This document shows, piece after piece, positions 39,176-49,407 of a DNA stretch of 64,000 nt. The stretch spans positions 620,001 to 684,000 of the forward strand of contig JAPFFF010000041.1 of the NCBI GenBank assembly GCA_039105265.1, read 5' to 3'. Under the pieces are notes generated by a model. The model saw nothing but the letters and a program-made list of their open reading frames with translations, had not been told where the DNA came from and did no database searches. Numbering within the stretch: the first letter of the stretch is position 1; every line of letters starts with the position of its first letter. Source of the DNA: Tritrichomonas musculus. Lineage: Eukaryota; Parabasalia; Tritrichomonadida; Tritrichomonadidae. The translations under genes and the position numbers were made by a program.

Positions 39176-39910
39176 TTAAGATAATTGCCTATACATATTG
39201 TAGAACTCCTCAAAGTCCAAATTACTTGCTGATTGGGAATAAATATAGTGTAGTTGTTGACGGTTGAAGCAAGGGAAAACGAACAAAGTCGTAATCTCAT
39301 TTTTGATATGTGGTTTGATGCCTTTCCATCCTTGAATCAATAAAAAGTAGGAAATATTTGTGTGTCTGCATCTTCGGAGCTGTTGGGAGAAAAACGATTC
39401 TTCGGACGAAAATAGTTTGTTGTTTGAAATATCATCGAAAAGTATCAGTGTATGGAGAAAATCTTTGCTGAAATCAGTAATGTGAAGGACCTTGAACATA
39501 TCATTTTTTTGTCCATCATCTAGTTGTTCCTCCAAATTTTCTCGCTTGACAAGATAGTAGAGGTTTTTTGCAGCAATTAATTCAGTGATAAAATCGACAG
39601 CCATCTTCTCGGAAACGGTAATATATGGCATTTTGATGAGGTGTTTGAGAGATTGGAAACTCCTATCATTTTCGTCACCATTTTTCGTGATATAGATTAG
39701 TAAGTGGTGTGTGTCGAGCAGGCCTATTTTGATGATTTCTTGGAGAGCAATGACGGTTTTTCCAGAATTTTGTTTCCCAACCACAACATTTACAGAGTTA
39801 TATTTGATATGAATATCATCGTGAATTGGCTCGATTAAAGCACCCGATAAATTGTTTGCGTTTTGTTTCAGAGTTTCTGAGACAAGAGAATTTACGACTT
39901 TTAAACTCAT
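39176..39910 (-). CDS. Maverick packaging ATPase (A32/FtsK-HerA type)
   Basis: 244 residues. P-loop VVVGKQNSGKTVIAL near residue 45, Walker B HTLILFDDIS near 155, and a following RRCRHTNISYFLLIQGW segment containing the sensor and arginine-finger region, as in poxvirus A32-like genome-packaging ATPases. Known role in the family: pumps element DNA into capsids. Normal length. It is the last gene before the foreign segment, and its 3' end lies 120 bp from the small MITE. Confidence 0.85.
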   Translation of the reverse strand: MSLKVVNSLVSETLKQNANNLSGALIEPIHDDIHIKYNSVNVVVGKQNSGKTVIALQEIIKIGLLDTHHLLIYITKNGDENDRSFQSLKHLIKMPYITVSEKMAVDFITELIAAKNLYYLVKRENLEEQLDDGQKNDMFKVLHITDFSKDFLHTLILFDDISNNKLFSSEESFFSQQLRRCRHTNISYFLLIQGWKGIKPHIKNEITTLFVFPCFNRQQLHYIYSQSASNLDFEEFYNMYRQLS

Positions 39911-39959
39911 TTATTTCCCAAAAGACTGCAAAAAAATAAGTGAAGATTTATTGGAATTT

Positions 39960-41972
39960 TTATGCATTGAGTTGTGCAGCTGCTTCGTCATCATTAAACC
40001 AAACATCATGATCGTCCCAATTGCCTTGGCCTTCTTGAGTCCATTGATTATTAGGATGATTTTGTTCTAAATAATCGAAATCGTCAATTTCTGGTGGTTG
40101 TTGGTCGTGTCCTTCGAATATTTCTGGTTTCTGTAATGTTGCTGCTGCGTGGAGAATAGCAAATTTGGCATGATTAGCAATGTGGTTTGAAAAGGCTTTT
40201 CTCTGTTGTTCATTATGACCATCTTTTGTGTAGAGAGTGTGGGCTATTAAATCACTGACAATATCATCAATTAGTTGTTTGTTCTTTTTCTTCAATTTAT
40301 CGAAATCTTTACTATTTGGATCGATATTGCCTAATCCGAGCCTTACTGCAAAATCATGTATAATATAATAATTCCACATCATAGCGCATGCCTTACTGTA
40401 AATCTGCATCTTGTATTTGCTAAGTGGTTTTTCTGTTATGTTTCCGATAGAGTTGTTGGCGATTAATTTACCGATTGCGTGATCGAACGCCTTTCTGAAA
40501 ATAAAGTATTCGAATCTCCTGTATGAAGTCATTCTCTTGTTAGATGGTTTCTTATAGCCTTCATGTTTGTAATTTTGCCATGATTCTGGTACTGTCCATC
40601 CGAGCATATTACCTTTCATATATGGGTTTGTATTTTCGACGTCAAAATGACCGCCAAATAAGTTATTAGTATATTCTCTTGCGCTCTTAAATCCTGATTC
40701 TTTTCGGGCCTCTCTTGTGGGATATTGATTGTAGAAACCATATCGCATTGGCCAGTCGGATTTTGTTGTTGTATATCCATTTACATAGACGTACTTATTG
40801 TTGGCGTTTCTGATGGCGACATCAGGGATATTATCTCCGTTTATATCTGCGTGGACAAGAGTCCATGGGCTATTTGGTGATTTCTCATTGTGTTTCTCAA
40901 CCATTCTCTGCGCTCCTTGTGGAGAAATTGCTTGTGCGACACGTTTTATATCCTTTTTGAGTCTTAATACTATGTGTTCCAAAGCCTCCATTCCCGCTTT
41001 ATCACGCGCTCCTGCAGAACCGTGTCTAGATGGTAAATCTTTATACAAAGCAGCAATTTGATATAATGCTACATCAGCTCGTGGATCTAAATCTTGACGA
41101 GAAGTAGGTTGTTGGGCGGATGTATTGTACTTTATAAGTAAATCGGTAATTAATCGTTCTATATTTTCGTTGTTTATATTAGGTTGTGTCATTTGATTTT
41201 GAAATAAAATTGTATTATCGTTGTTGTTATTTTGAGTAGTTGGAGGAGGTCTTCTCAATTTGTTTAAGGGATTTAATTCCGGAAAAGTCTCTGCTGCTCC
41301 AAATCTAAAGAAAGGTCCGAAATGCTCTTGAGGTTCCCTATGTGAAGTTTCTGGAGGACTTGATGGAGGGACAGAAGGAAGAGGAATAACGTTATTATCG
41401 CTAGAAGGAATTTCCCTATTTGAATATACTCTATCGACAAAATGTTGAAGACTTTCAAGATTGATACGCCTAACATATCTATGATCGATGTTGTCATTTG
41501 CGGCAAAATTATGAGAGTTGAGTAAAGTTATGGCCGTACGAATAATACGTCTTGGAAAAGCTTTATTGTTATACGAAGCAAGGGTTCTTCTGTCGACTCT
41601 CTCGGATAATTCATTATAAAATGGGACAGTATTTTGAATCCAAGAACTGAATCTATAATCGCTTATATCCGCTAAATCTTCACTATAAGTCAAGGGTCTA
41701 TCTATAGGATGTTCTTCTTGAAACCTTTGAATGAATCTCTCTATTGTATTACTATTGACGACATTTGCTTGAAGACCAAAATTGAATTCATTTAGAACCT
41801 TCGACAAATACTCGGCATATACACTATCCCTTAGTAATCCTCCCTGAGCATTCGTAGTAGTGATATTGAATCCCAGTTCATTATTGAGTCTATTACAATA
41901 TCCTAATAATTTTTGCGTGTTATTGCCTTGCATTACTTGTCCAGCAGTAAGTTTTATTGACGATTTACTCAT
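39960..41972 (-). CDS. Large unassigned Maverick protein
   Basis: 670 residues, start context TCAAATGAG like the capsid gene. The N-terminal ~200 residues are helical and Asn-rich, followed by a Pro/Gln/Asn-rich linker (about 205-290). The central part has ADINGDNIPDVAIRNANNKY followed by VYVNGYTTTKSDWPMRYGFY (around 375-410), a calcium-loop-like DxNxDxxxD pattern. The end is acidic. It resembles the large hypothetical protein commonly found beside the ATPase in Mavericks; I think it is structural or terminal-protein-like, but no catalytic motif supports a call. Confidence 0.5.
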   Translation of the reverse strand: MSKSSIKLTAGQVMQGNNTQKLLGYCNRLNNELGFNITTTNAQGGLLRDSVYAEYLSKVLNEFNFGLQANVVNSNTIERFIQRFQEEHPIDRPLTYSEDLADISDYRFSSWIQNTVPFYNELSERVDRRTLASYNNKAFPRRIIRTAITLLNSHNFAANDNIDHRYVRRINLESLQHFVDRVYSNREIPSSDNNVIPLPSVPPSSPPETSHREPQEHFGPFFRFGAAETFPELNPLNKLRRPPPTTQNNNNDNTILFQNQMTQPNINNENIERLITDLLIKYNTSAQQPTSRQDLDPRADVALYQIAALYKDLPSRHGSAGARDKAGMEALEHIVLRLKKDIKRVAQAISPQGAQRMVEKHNEKSPNSPWTLVHADINGDNIPDVAIRNANNKYVYVNGYTTTKSDWPMRYGFYNQYPTREARKESGFKSAREYTNNLFGGHFDVENTNPYMKGNMLGWTVPESWQNYKHEGYKKPSNKRMTSYRRFEYFIFRKAFDHAIGKLIANNSIGNITEKPLSKYKMQIYSKACAMMWNYYIIHDFAVRLGLGNIDPNSKDFDKLKKKNKQLIDDIVSDLIAHTLYTKDGHNEQQRKAFSNHIANHAKFAILHAAATLQKPEIFEGHDQQPPEIDDFDYLEQNHPNNQWTQEGQGNWDDHDVWFNDDEAAAQLNA

Positions 41973-41999
41973 TTGATTTACAAAAAAATAACAGTCTGT

Positions 42000-42515
42000 T
42001 TATATGCCACATTCCTTGATAAATCTACCATAATCCTTGCTTAGATCGGCACAATTAGGATGTTTCGACTTAATTCTAGTATCTATTTCTATGATCAAAA
42101 AGCCTGCGTCATATTGAAACATCTGATGATATTCAATCTCTTTACCATCCTTAGTTGTAAATTTCTTTGGTTCCCTTACAATAACTACGTCCTGTATCTT
42201 GTTTTTGCCGTTCTTTGCTGTGTCGATTGAGTAGTGGCTTCCCTTCTTGTTAAAGCATAGATATACCTTTTCGCAGTCAAATAATTCACACAATTCTTTG
42301 TATAGAAACTGTTGATTCTTATAAATTGAGACGACTAAGGGCCTGCAAACTATTCTATTGGCGTTAAATTTGTCAGGAAAGAGATACTCTTTGTCGATGA
42401 TGATGTAGAATTCGTAGGCTGAATCTATAATCGGATCTTTCTCTTTGTGGGCCTCAATATATTCCTCCAATTTATCACACAATTTATTGACAGATAAATA
42501 AAGTGGCTTTGTCAT
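42000..42515 (-). CDS. Unassigned Maverick protein near the right end
   Basis: 171 residues from the ATG at 42515 (GCAAATGACA, the context seen at other Maverick starts); an ATG two codons upstream is possible. Alternating strands and helices (EFYIIIDKEYLFPDKF, CRPLVVSIYKNQQF, AGFLIIEIDTRI), no membrane segment and no known family. It lies 155 bp inside the right terminal repeat. Confidence 0.5.
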   Translation of the reverse strand: MTKPLYLSVNKLCDKLEEYIEAHKEKDPIIDSAYEFYIIIDKEYLFPDKFNANRIVCRPLVVSIYKNQQFLYKELCELFDCEKVYLCFNKKGSHYSIDTAKNGKNKIQDVVIVREPKKFTTKDGKEIEYHQMFQYDAGFLIIEIDTRIKSKHPNCADLSKDYGRFIKECGI

Positions 42516-42670
42516 TTGCATTGGGGATAAAAAATATTTTTTTCAAAAAAGTTGAAACAACTCGTCCGGTCCAAAATCACGCATTTATTAGTGGGTATGA
42601 CAAACAGCTTTTTGAGGCAATAAAGAGGCAAATATTGATACTTTTTGACCCAAAAAGACGCTATGGGAAG

Positions 42671-42821
42671 TGCCCTATAGTGATAGGGGGTTTTCTGACA
42701 ACACTCTGGAGGTCAAAAAATGGCTAAAATTGGGTAGTTGGAGACAAAAAAGTGCCAAAATTAGGGGTGTTTGAGGGGATTGAAGACCGGAGGTCTGAAA
42801 TCACCGCAAACGTATACTACT
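42671..42821 (-). repeat. Right terminal inverted repeat of the Maverick
   Basis: 151 bp, inverse of 23056-23207. It ends CGTATACTACT, followed by the AATAT duplication. Confidence 0.95.
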
Positions 42822-43034
42822 AATATTTTTCTTTTTATTTTAAAAATAATTCTTTTCTTTTAAAGATATTTACAAAACAAAATCGTGAGAACGGGAAACT
42901 TGTAAAACGGAGTTTATTTTACAGTTGTTCCACTTTTGTAACGGAAAAATCCATTTTCGTAACAGAAAATGTAACCACCAAAATTTTCAAAATATATTAT
43001 CACCTATCTTTTTGATTTTTTATCCACTTTCGTA

Positions 43035-43532
43035 ACAGAATTTTTTTAATGTTTTTTGGGATGCTTGTTAAAATAGGTCGTAATAAACTCCTCTTTCAGA
43101 ATTTCTTTGATTTCTGATGTAAGATATTCAATATATCCCATCGATTCATTATCTTCACTTGTAAATATAGAAAAGATACTTTCATCAATAGTATCAATTT
43201 TTTCTTCGATCAAAAATAGAAGAAGTCGTTTGTTTCCCTTAAAAAATCCAAATTTTTCTGAATTCGAAAAATATTTGTTAACCGATCTTTTGAGTTATTA
43301 AAATTCGTTCAATTTTTGCAATAAAGTTAAATGTACGTTGGTGGTTATCACTTATTTGATTAATCATCCGTATTAATGATTTTAATTCATACTTATCTTC
43401 TTGTATTTAATGGGTGTTGATAACTTGAACAAAATTTTCATAATTTTCTTCCAAATTTTATTCTTCTTCTAGGAATTCTAGGAGAGATTCTTGAATTCTT
43501 TTCTTTCCCTCAATTGACTCAGAAATACTCAT
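43035..43532 (-). pseudogene. Ankyrin/DUF3447-family pseudogene, N-terminal part
   Basis: From an ATG at 43532 the minus strand reads SISESIEGKKRIQESLLEFL, then IQEDKYELKSLIRMINQISD, RTFNFIAKIERIL, GKQTTSSIFDRRKN-type pieces across several stops and frame changes. This is the N-terminal domain of the trichomonad DUF3447 family, also present in decayed form at 11962. About five disruptions; no ankyrin part follows, the sequence runs out ~210 bp before the Maverick end. It is more decayed than the 11962 copy. Confidence 0.65.
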
Positions 43533-43695
43533 TCTTTTTATAATATTTCAATTTGAAAGTATGCATTTATTTTTAGTCAAAAAAAATGTTTGCTTTGCAT
43601 TTGATTTTTTTATATAATCACGAATATCCTTATTGAACACTTTGTAATCGTAAATAATTTTCTTTAGCCTTGGTACAATATCATACCTGAAAACA

Positions 43696-44705
43696 TTAAT
43701 AAATGCAGCCGAAATTATATTGTGCACCTGGATGATTTTGTTTTGCAGCGAGCGAATAATAATGAATTGCTTTGTTGATGTCACCCTTGACATATTTTCC
43801 TACATGATAAATGATACAGAGATTGCATTGTGCCTCTGGATGATTTTGATTTGCAGCGAGTGAAAAATAATGAATTGCTTTGTTGATGCTGTTTTCACCA
43901 TATTTATATTTATAATAAATGAGACTCAAATAGAATTGTGTTTGTGGATGATTTTGATTTTCAGCAAGTAATAAATTATGAATTGATTTGTCAATGTCTC
44001 TTTTAATATATTTACCTTCAAAATAAATGATACAATGTGCAAGAGAATCTTTGATATCTTTATTTTCGAGTTTTGAATAAAGTGCAATTAAGTTCTGTGC
44101 TTTCAAACTTTTAGTTTGAATTGTTAATAAAAATTCTATGTAAAATGAATAGATTAGCTCGCTTATATCTGGTAGTTGTGTTGGATCATCTTTTAAACAC
44201 AACTTTAAAAGTGGATTTATAGATTCTTGCTTTTGATTATCATACAGTATATAGCAAATGATGTATCCCAAAGAAAAAATGTCTGATTTGTAAGTTTTGT
44301 GAATTTCTGGTGCAATTGAATTGCAGTTGAAATCTATTGTTTCTGATTCATTTTGATTTTCTTATTTAATTAATCGAACAGGATTGCATCCTTGTTCTCA
44401 TTGATAATGATGTTGTCATATTTCATGTCTCGATAAATGTACCTTTGCGAATGAAGATATCTGATTGTAAGAAGATCATCCAAACTTAGAAGTTTCAAAT
44501 CATATCGATCAAGAGATCGTCCTTCAATGTATTCAATAAAAAGACATTTTTCATTATAATTATCAAAATATCCAAAATATCGTGAAATGAAAGGATATTC
44601 TCCTTTCGAAAGATGAACATAATTTTCTGCTTCACGTTCAATTATTTTTGAGTTCAATATATTCGGATTCTTTAAAACACATATCATTTCATTATTATTT
44701 TGCAT
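43696..44705 (-). pseudogene. Kinase-Sel1 paralogue, decayed
   Basis: First piece 44370-44705: starts at the VAIK-like lysine (MICVLKNPNIL), then EREAENYVHLSKGEY, FIEYIEGRSLD and the catalytic loop YIYRDMKYDNIII up to AILFD. There a frame break removes the DFG region. A second frame continues with NCNSIAPEIHKTYKSDIFSLG, YIICYIL and three to four Sel1 repeats (HYFSLAANQNHPEAQCNLCI and similar) before ending near 43696. Relative to the intact neighbour at 45074-48664 it lacks the ~210-residue N-terminus and most Sel1 repeats. One frame break, both ends truncated. Confidence 0.8.
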
Positions 44706-45073
44706 TTTTCATTTGATACAAAGACCATTTATTGACCTTTAAAAAAAGGCTAAAAAGGACTGATTTGTGTATTTTATTTTTCATTGTATGACATCATTGT
44801 TGAATCTAGATTTATTATCATAATGTTTAGCTCTGTTGTTATATTATTATTTTTTTCAATATATTATTTAAATAAAAAACAAAAATTTATAATAATTTCC
44901 GGATAACATATAATACAAAGAAAGATAGAATTCAGTTAATTAAATAAATATTTATTAAAAAATCACTCAACTAAGAAATATGTTGTGAAAGAGTGATATT
45001 CTTGAGTAGCATCTCGGATTAAGTTTTTTGATAAAATAATAATTACCTTGAGTATTTTATTTTATTTTATTAT
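44706..45073. other. Spacer, nothing recognised
   Basis: AT-rich spacer downstream of the intact kinase-Sel1 gene. No motif seen. Confidence 0.5.
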
Positions 45074-48000
45074 TCATTGTAGGACATCAATTAAATCCTT
45101 CCCAAAACCTTCATAAAAGAGAGGAGAAAGATCTGGTTTAATTATGCTGTTTTTAGTCTTTTTAACTTGTCCATTAAAAAATGGCTTGTGATTGTGATCA
45201 AATAAAATATCAAGTGCTTTGTACCTCAGATATTGTTCTTCATATACCAAAAAAACATTAAGATTGTTAAATTTAATTATTTGATTAATCTCAAATTCTA
45301 TTTTTTTATTTATTCCTCCATGTTTTCTGAATCCATCCATGATTGCTTTATTATCGAACCCATATTCTTTAATTAATGCAATACATAACAAAAAAATTGC
45401 AGATGGGAATTCCATTTTATATAATTGAATTAACAACTTAATAGATTTATTATTGTTATTATCAATTGAATCATTATAAAGGTATAAATGGGCTAAATTA
45501 TATAATGGTATTAATCTTTTTATATTATTATCATTATTCTTGTATGCTTCATTAAAATATTCGATTGCAAGACCTAGATTTGGCTTAATAATATTTTTAA
45601 ATCCATTTTTATATATGATTCCAAGGTTATTTTTGGCAAAAAAGTTATTAAATGATGAAGCTTCTTTGTAAAATTTTATTGATTTATATATATCGCATTC
45701 GACATATATTTCTTCATGATATAAACAGCCAAGAATGAAATTTGATTCAATATTATTGTTTTTTGATGAGAGTGTTAAATAATAGATAGCTTTTTTAATG
45801 TTTTTTTCAAAATATTTTCCTATTAAATAAATCTTTCCAAGTTTGAATTGTGCTTCTTTATAATTTTGATTAGCTGCTAATGTGTAAAAATGAATTGCTT
45901 TATTTATGTCTCTTTTATCATATCCATACTCATAAATAAGTCCAAGATTATAAAATGCTGGTGGATACTTTTGTTCTGCAGAAAGTTGAAAATAGTACAA
46001 AGACTTTTTTTTATCTTTTCTAAAATAAGTGTTATCAAAATAAATTGATGCTAAATATAAAAGAGCAATTGGACTATTTTGATTTGCAGCTAATGTAAAA
46101 TAGCCAATTGCCTTTTCTATATCTTTTTTCACATATATATCTTTTAAGTAAATTTCACCAAGAAGAACTTGTGCGTTTACATCATTTTGATTTGAAGCAA
46201 GTTTCAAATAATAAATTGACAAACTAATATCAACTGGAACATATTTTTTATAAGAATAAATACAACCAAGGTAATATTGCGCTCTTGGATTATTTTGTTT
46301 AGCTGCAAGATTGTAATAATGAATAGCTTTATTGATATCTCTTTGAACATATATGCCTTGTTCATAAATTAAACCAAGATTGCATTGTGCATCTTGATGA
46401 TTTTGTTCAGCTGCAAGAGTATAATAATAAATTGCTTGAGTTATATCTTTTTTAATTTTCATGCCTTTTTCATATAAAAGTCCAAGATTATATTGTGCAT
46501 CTGCATTTTTTTGAGAGGCTGCAAAAAGGTAATAATGAATTGCTTTGCCAATATCTTGCTTGATATAGATTCCTTTTTCATAAATGACACCTAGTGAATG
46601 TAGGGCTAATGCATAGCCCTGGTCAGCAGATCGTGTATAATAATTAATTGCTTTATTCATATCTTTCATAATTACTTCACCTCTTTCATAAATAGTACCA
46701 ATGTTGAACAAAGCAAACATATTATTTTGATCAGCAGCTTTTGAATAATAATAAAGTGCGTTCTCAATATTTTTTTCAACGCCTATACCACAATGATACA
46801 TAAGGCCAAGTTGAAATTGTGATTCTGAAACATTATTTTGTGCTGCTAAATAAAAATATTTCAATGCTGCATTCATATCCTGCTTAACACATTCACCACT
46901 ATAATAAATAAAGCCAAGATAATTTTGTGCATTTGGATGATTATTATTTGCTGCAAGTGACAAGTAATAAATAGCTTTATCATAATCTTGCGGTATGTAA
47001 AGAGGTAAATAATACATTAATCCAAGTCTATACTGAGCTTCAAGGTAATGACTTGCTGAAAGTGTCAAATAATGAATTGCTTTTGTTATATTTCTGCATA
47101 AGTATTTCTCTTGACAATAGATCATACCCAGATTAAATTGAGCTTCTGGATGATTATTAATTGATGCTAATGTATAATAATATATTGCTTTGTTTATATT
47201 ATGTTCTACATCATTCTCATCTTCAAAATATAAACCTAACCTAAATTGTGCGTCAGAATTATTTAATTGCTCTGCTAAGCTTATTAAAAGTGGAATTTGA
47301 TCTTTAATAGAGCAATTTGGATCAAATTTTATTTCTATTTTTAAATCATACTTTGCTTCATTATATTCTAAATAAAACAACTCTAGTAATTCATCAATTG
47401 TTGGTCTTACTTGAGGAACTATTTCGGTGCATTCCAAATAAATCTCCTTTAGAATTGAATTATTTTCAAAACATTCCAATGAATTCTTTAATGATGGTCT
47501 CTTTTCACTCATAATATAATAAATCATCAATCCAATTGAATATATATCGCATTCATATGAGAAATTCCCTGAATTTATTTCTGGAGCTTTAAAATCAGAT
47601 GAAAAATCATTCGTAAATTGCGTATTTTCTGTTATTCTATCTGTATTTAGCAACCGGTCAAAATCAATTAAAACCAAATTTTTATTTGCATCAATCATGA
47701 CATTATTTGGCTTCAAATCTCGATAAATAAAGTGATTATGATGTAGAAATTGTATTGATTGAATTAATTGTAAAATTATATTATATTTTTCTTTTTTACT
47801 AAGATGAAGTTTACCAATATTATCTAACGTTTCACCATTAATAAATTCAATTATTATGGAATTTTCTTTTTCAATTGTACCATAAAATATTGGAAAGAAA
47901 GGTGAGTTGAACTTAGGATAATTTTTTTTTTCTCTTTCAATCAAATTTGGAGCGTTGATTTCATACTTTTTTGGCCTTTTAAGTGCAAAAAACCTTTCTT

Positions 48001-48664
48001 CTTCAATGTGGTATATCAGATTGACAAAAGATGAGGAGCCAATACCAATATTTCGTATTTCTACGTATTCATCTTTTTTCATCTGAAAAACTGGATGAAG
48101 AAAATTTTTATTGAAATATTTCATTCTATCGAAATTAGCTTTTTGATAACTCTGCTTGATTAAATAACAAGAAATACATGACTTAATAACATTCCAGATA
48201 TTTACCATTGGCTTTGATAATTTGTTGACTTGAAGCTCACTTTTAAGCTGAGATATTTCATCTTTTAAAATTGAATCCAAAATTACTTCTTTGTATGAAA
48301 TTTTGATTTGTTGGTTAAAAATATCTTTAACTTCAGATAAAAAACAAATTGTGAGGTTTGGATTGCCTTGAAATAACGGATTAAGAAAAGATAATGAATC
48401 TTGCTTAATTATGATAATTGTATTTTTAAAAGTTATTATAAAATATTTGTCATCTATATGCTGTCTTGATGGACGGTTTTGAGCAATTATTACTGCTGCT
48501 GATTCTATGTAATTTTGAAATAAATCATAATTTTGTTTTTTATCAAATTGTTGAAATATGTTCAAAAATGTGTACTTTTTAATGATTTTATCAAAATTTT
48601 TATTTAAGGCCTTGATTGTATTATTTTTAAATCCATCATATATAGCAAAAAAGTTTTCAATCAT
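45074..48664 (-). CDS. Protein kinase with ~16 Sel1 repeats
   Basis: 1196 residues from the ATG at 48664; the open frame continues upstream only to a TTG. Residues 1-200 are helical and unassigned. The kinase domain is ~205-450: GIGSSSFVNL glycine loop, FALKRPKK lysine, catalytic loop FIYRDLKPNNVMID (YRD instead of HRD), magnesium motif LIDFDRLL (DFD instead of DFG), APEINSGNFSYECDIYSIGL. From ~470 to 1035 follow sixteen or so 36-residue Sel1-like repeats of the form AQ.NLG.IYE.G.Y...DI.KAI.YY.LAA.Q.H; the last ~160 residues are helical. Known role of such repeats: scaffold for protein complexes. Kinase activity may be modified by the unusual motifs. A CCTTTCAGG site 30 bases upstream resembles a trichomonad core promoter motif. 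Confidence 0.9.
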   Translation of the reverse strand: MIENFFAIYDGFKNNTIKALNKNFDKIIKKYTFLNIFQQFDKKQNYDLFQNYIESAAVIIAQNRPSRQHIDDKYFIITFKNTIIIIKQDSLSFLNPLFQGNPNLTICFLSEVKDIFNQQIKISYKEVILDSILKDEISQLKSELQVNKLSKPMVNIWNVIKSCISCYLIKQSYQKANFDRMKYFNKNFLHPVFQMKKDEYVEIRNIGIGSSSFVNLIYHIEEERFFALKRPKKYEINAPNLIEREKKNYPKFNSPFFPIFYGTIEKENSIIIEFINGETLDNIGKLHLSKKEKYNIILQLIQSIQFLHHNHFIYRDLKPNNVMIDANKNLVLIDFDRLLNTDRITENTQFTNDFSSDFKAPEINSGNFSYECDIYSIGLMIYYIMSEKRPSLKNSLECFENNSILKEIYLECTEIVPQVRPTIDELLELFYLEYNEAKYDLKIEIKFDPNCSIKDQIPLLISLAEQLNNSDAQFRLGLYFEDENDVEHNINKAIYYYTLASINNHPEAQFNLGMIYCQEKYLCRNITKAIHYLTLSASHYLEAQYRLGLMYYLPLYIPQDYDKAIYYLSLAANNNHPNAQNYLGFIYYSGECVKQDMNAALKYFYLAAQNNVSESQFQLGLMYHCGIGVEKNIENALYYYSKAADQNNMFALFNIGTIYERGEVIMKDMNKAINYYTRSADQGYALALHSLGVIYEKGIYIKQDIGKAIHYYLFAASQKNADAQYNLGLLYEKGMKIKKDITQAIYYYTLAAEQNHQDAQCNLGLIYEQGIYVQRDINKAIHYYNLAAKQNNPRAQYYLGCIYSYKKYVPVDISLSIYYLKLASNQNDVNAQVLLGEIYLKDIYVKKDIEKAIGYFTLAANQNSPIALLYLASIYFDNTYFRKDKKKSLYYFQLSAEQKYPPAFYNLGLIYEYGYDKRDINKAIHFYTLAANQNYKEAQFKLGKIYLIGKYFEKNIKKAIYYLTLSSKNNNIESNFILGCLYHEEIYVECDIYKSIKFYKEASSFNNFFAKNNLGIIYKNGFKNIIKPNLGLAIEYFNEAYKNNDNNIKRLIPLYNLAHLYLYNDSIDNNNNKSIKLLIQLYKMEFPSAIFLLCIALIKEYGFDNKAIMDGFRKHGGINKKIEFEINQIIKFNNLNVFLVYEEQYLRYKALDILFDHNHKPFFNGQVKKTKNSIIKPDLSPLFYEGFGKDLIDVLQ

Positions 48665-48854
48665 TTTTGTAATCAAATTAGCGCAAAAACCTGAAAGGTC
48701 CAATTATACTCAGAATATTTTTGAAAAAAATTGAATAATTTATGAAAATTTTTGTTTATTAATATCTGATTGAAAAAACATTTTTACCATGATATAAAAT
48801 GATATAAAATATATTTTCACTTATTTTATAACATTTTTTTTACTGAAGAAGGAA

Positions 48855-49205
48855 TTTCAATTTCTTTAATAGATGATCAATGATCAAAAAAACTACGAGG
48901 AATTTTTGTTGTTGAAGGAGGAATAACAACTTTAACCAGAGATATAAAATAATTAAAAGCCCTGCCTTCAATTATTTTAACAGAGAAAGAGATTTCATTC
49001 ATTTTCAATGATATACAATAAGATAAAGCACTATCTCATAATTTTTTTTACTAATAGTGGAATAATTGCGCGAACAAGAGATTTACATCCTAGAAATGAA
49101 TGCATAGAAATTTCATTTATATATGAAGAAATTATGATTTCTTTGAGTTGTATAAATTCAAAAAGGAATCTGAATCAATCACACTTACTTGGGATAGTTA
49201 AAAAC
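48855..49205 (+). pseudogene. Possible BspA-like LRR relic
   Basis: With several stops the plus strand reads EGISISLIDDQ, LRGIFVVEGGITTLTRDI, LKALPSIILTEKEISFIFND and later ARTRDLHPRNECIEISFIYE. The rhythm (I.V..GITTL.RD....LKAL..IIL) fits decayed LRR_5 units. Weak; a different gene family is possible. Confidence 0.4.
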
Positions 49206-49407
49206 TAATGATGTTTTAATTGTAATATTCTGATGCAATATAAAGTTGTGGATATCTATTTATAAACTATACTATAAATATTTATATTTGTTATGTATAT
49301 AATATTATTTTTAAAAAATATTTATTTTTTCTTAAGATATAATTAAAATTAATAAAAAAATTTTGAATTGTCATAGGGTTTAACGATCGATAAACAATTT
49401 TCTTCAA

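Larger units (their letters stand above)
23056..42821. mobile_element. Maverick/Polinton element, 19.8 kb
   Basis: Bounded by inverted repeats of ~151 bp that begin AGTAGTATACG and by a 5-bp target duplication. It contains the diagnostic gene set: protein-primed family B DNA polymerase, retroviral-type integrase, A32-like packaging ATPase and a capsid-like protein, plus fibre-like and small genes of virus-like organisation. Genes are tightly packed, often convergent with overlapping tails or divergent with starts under 20 bp apart. Terminal repeats differ at about two positions, so it is young. It looks mostly whole, with about one major disruption: a foreign segment around 36.6-39.1 kb. GC content and codon use are clearly above the surrounding host intergenic DNA. 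Confidence 0.95.
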
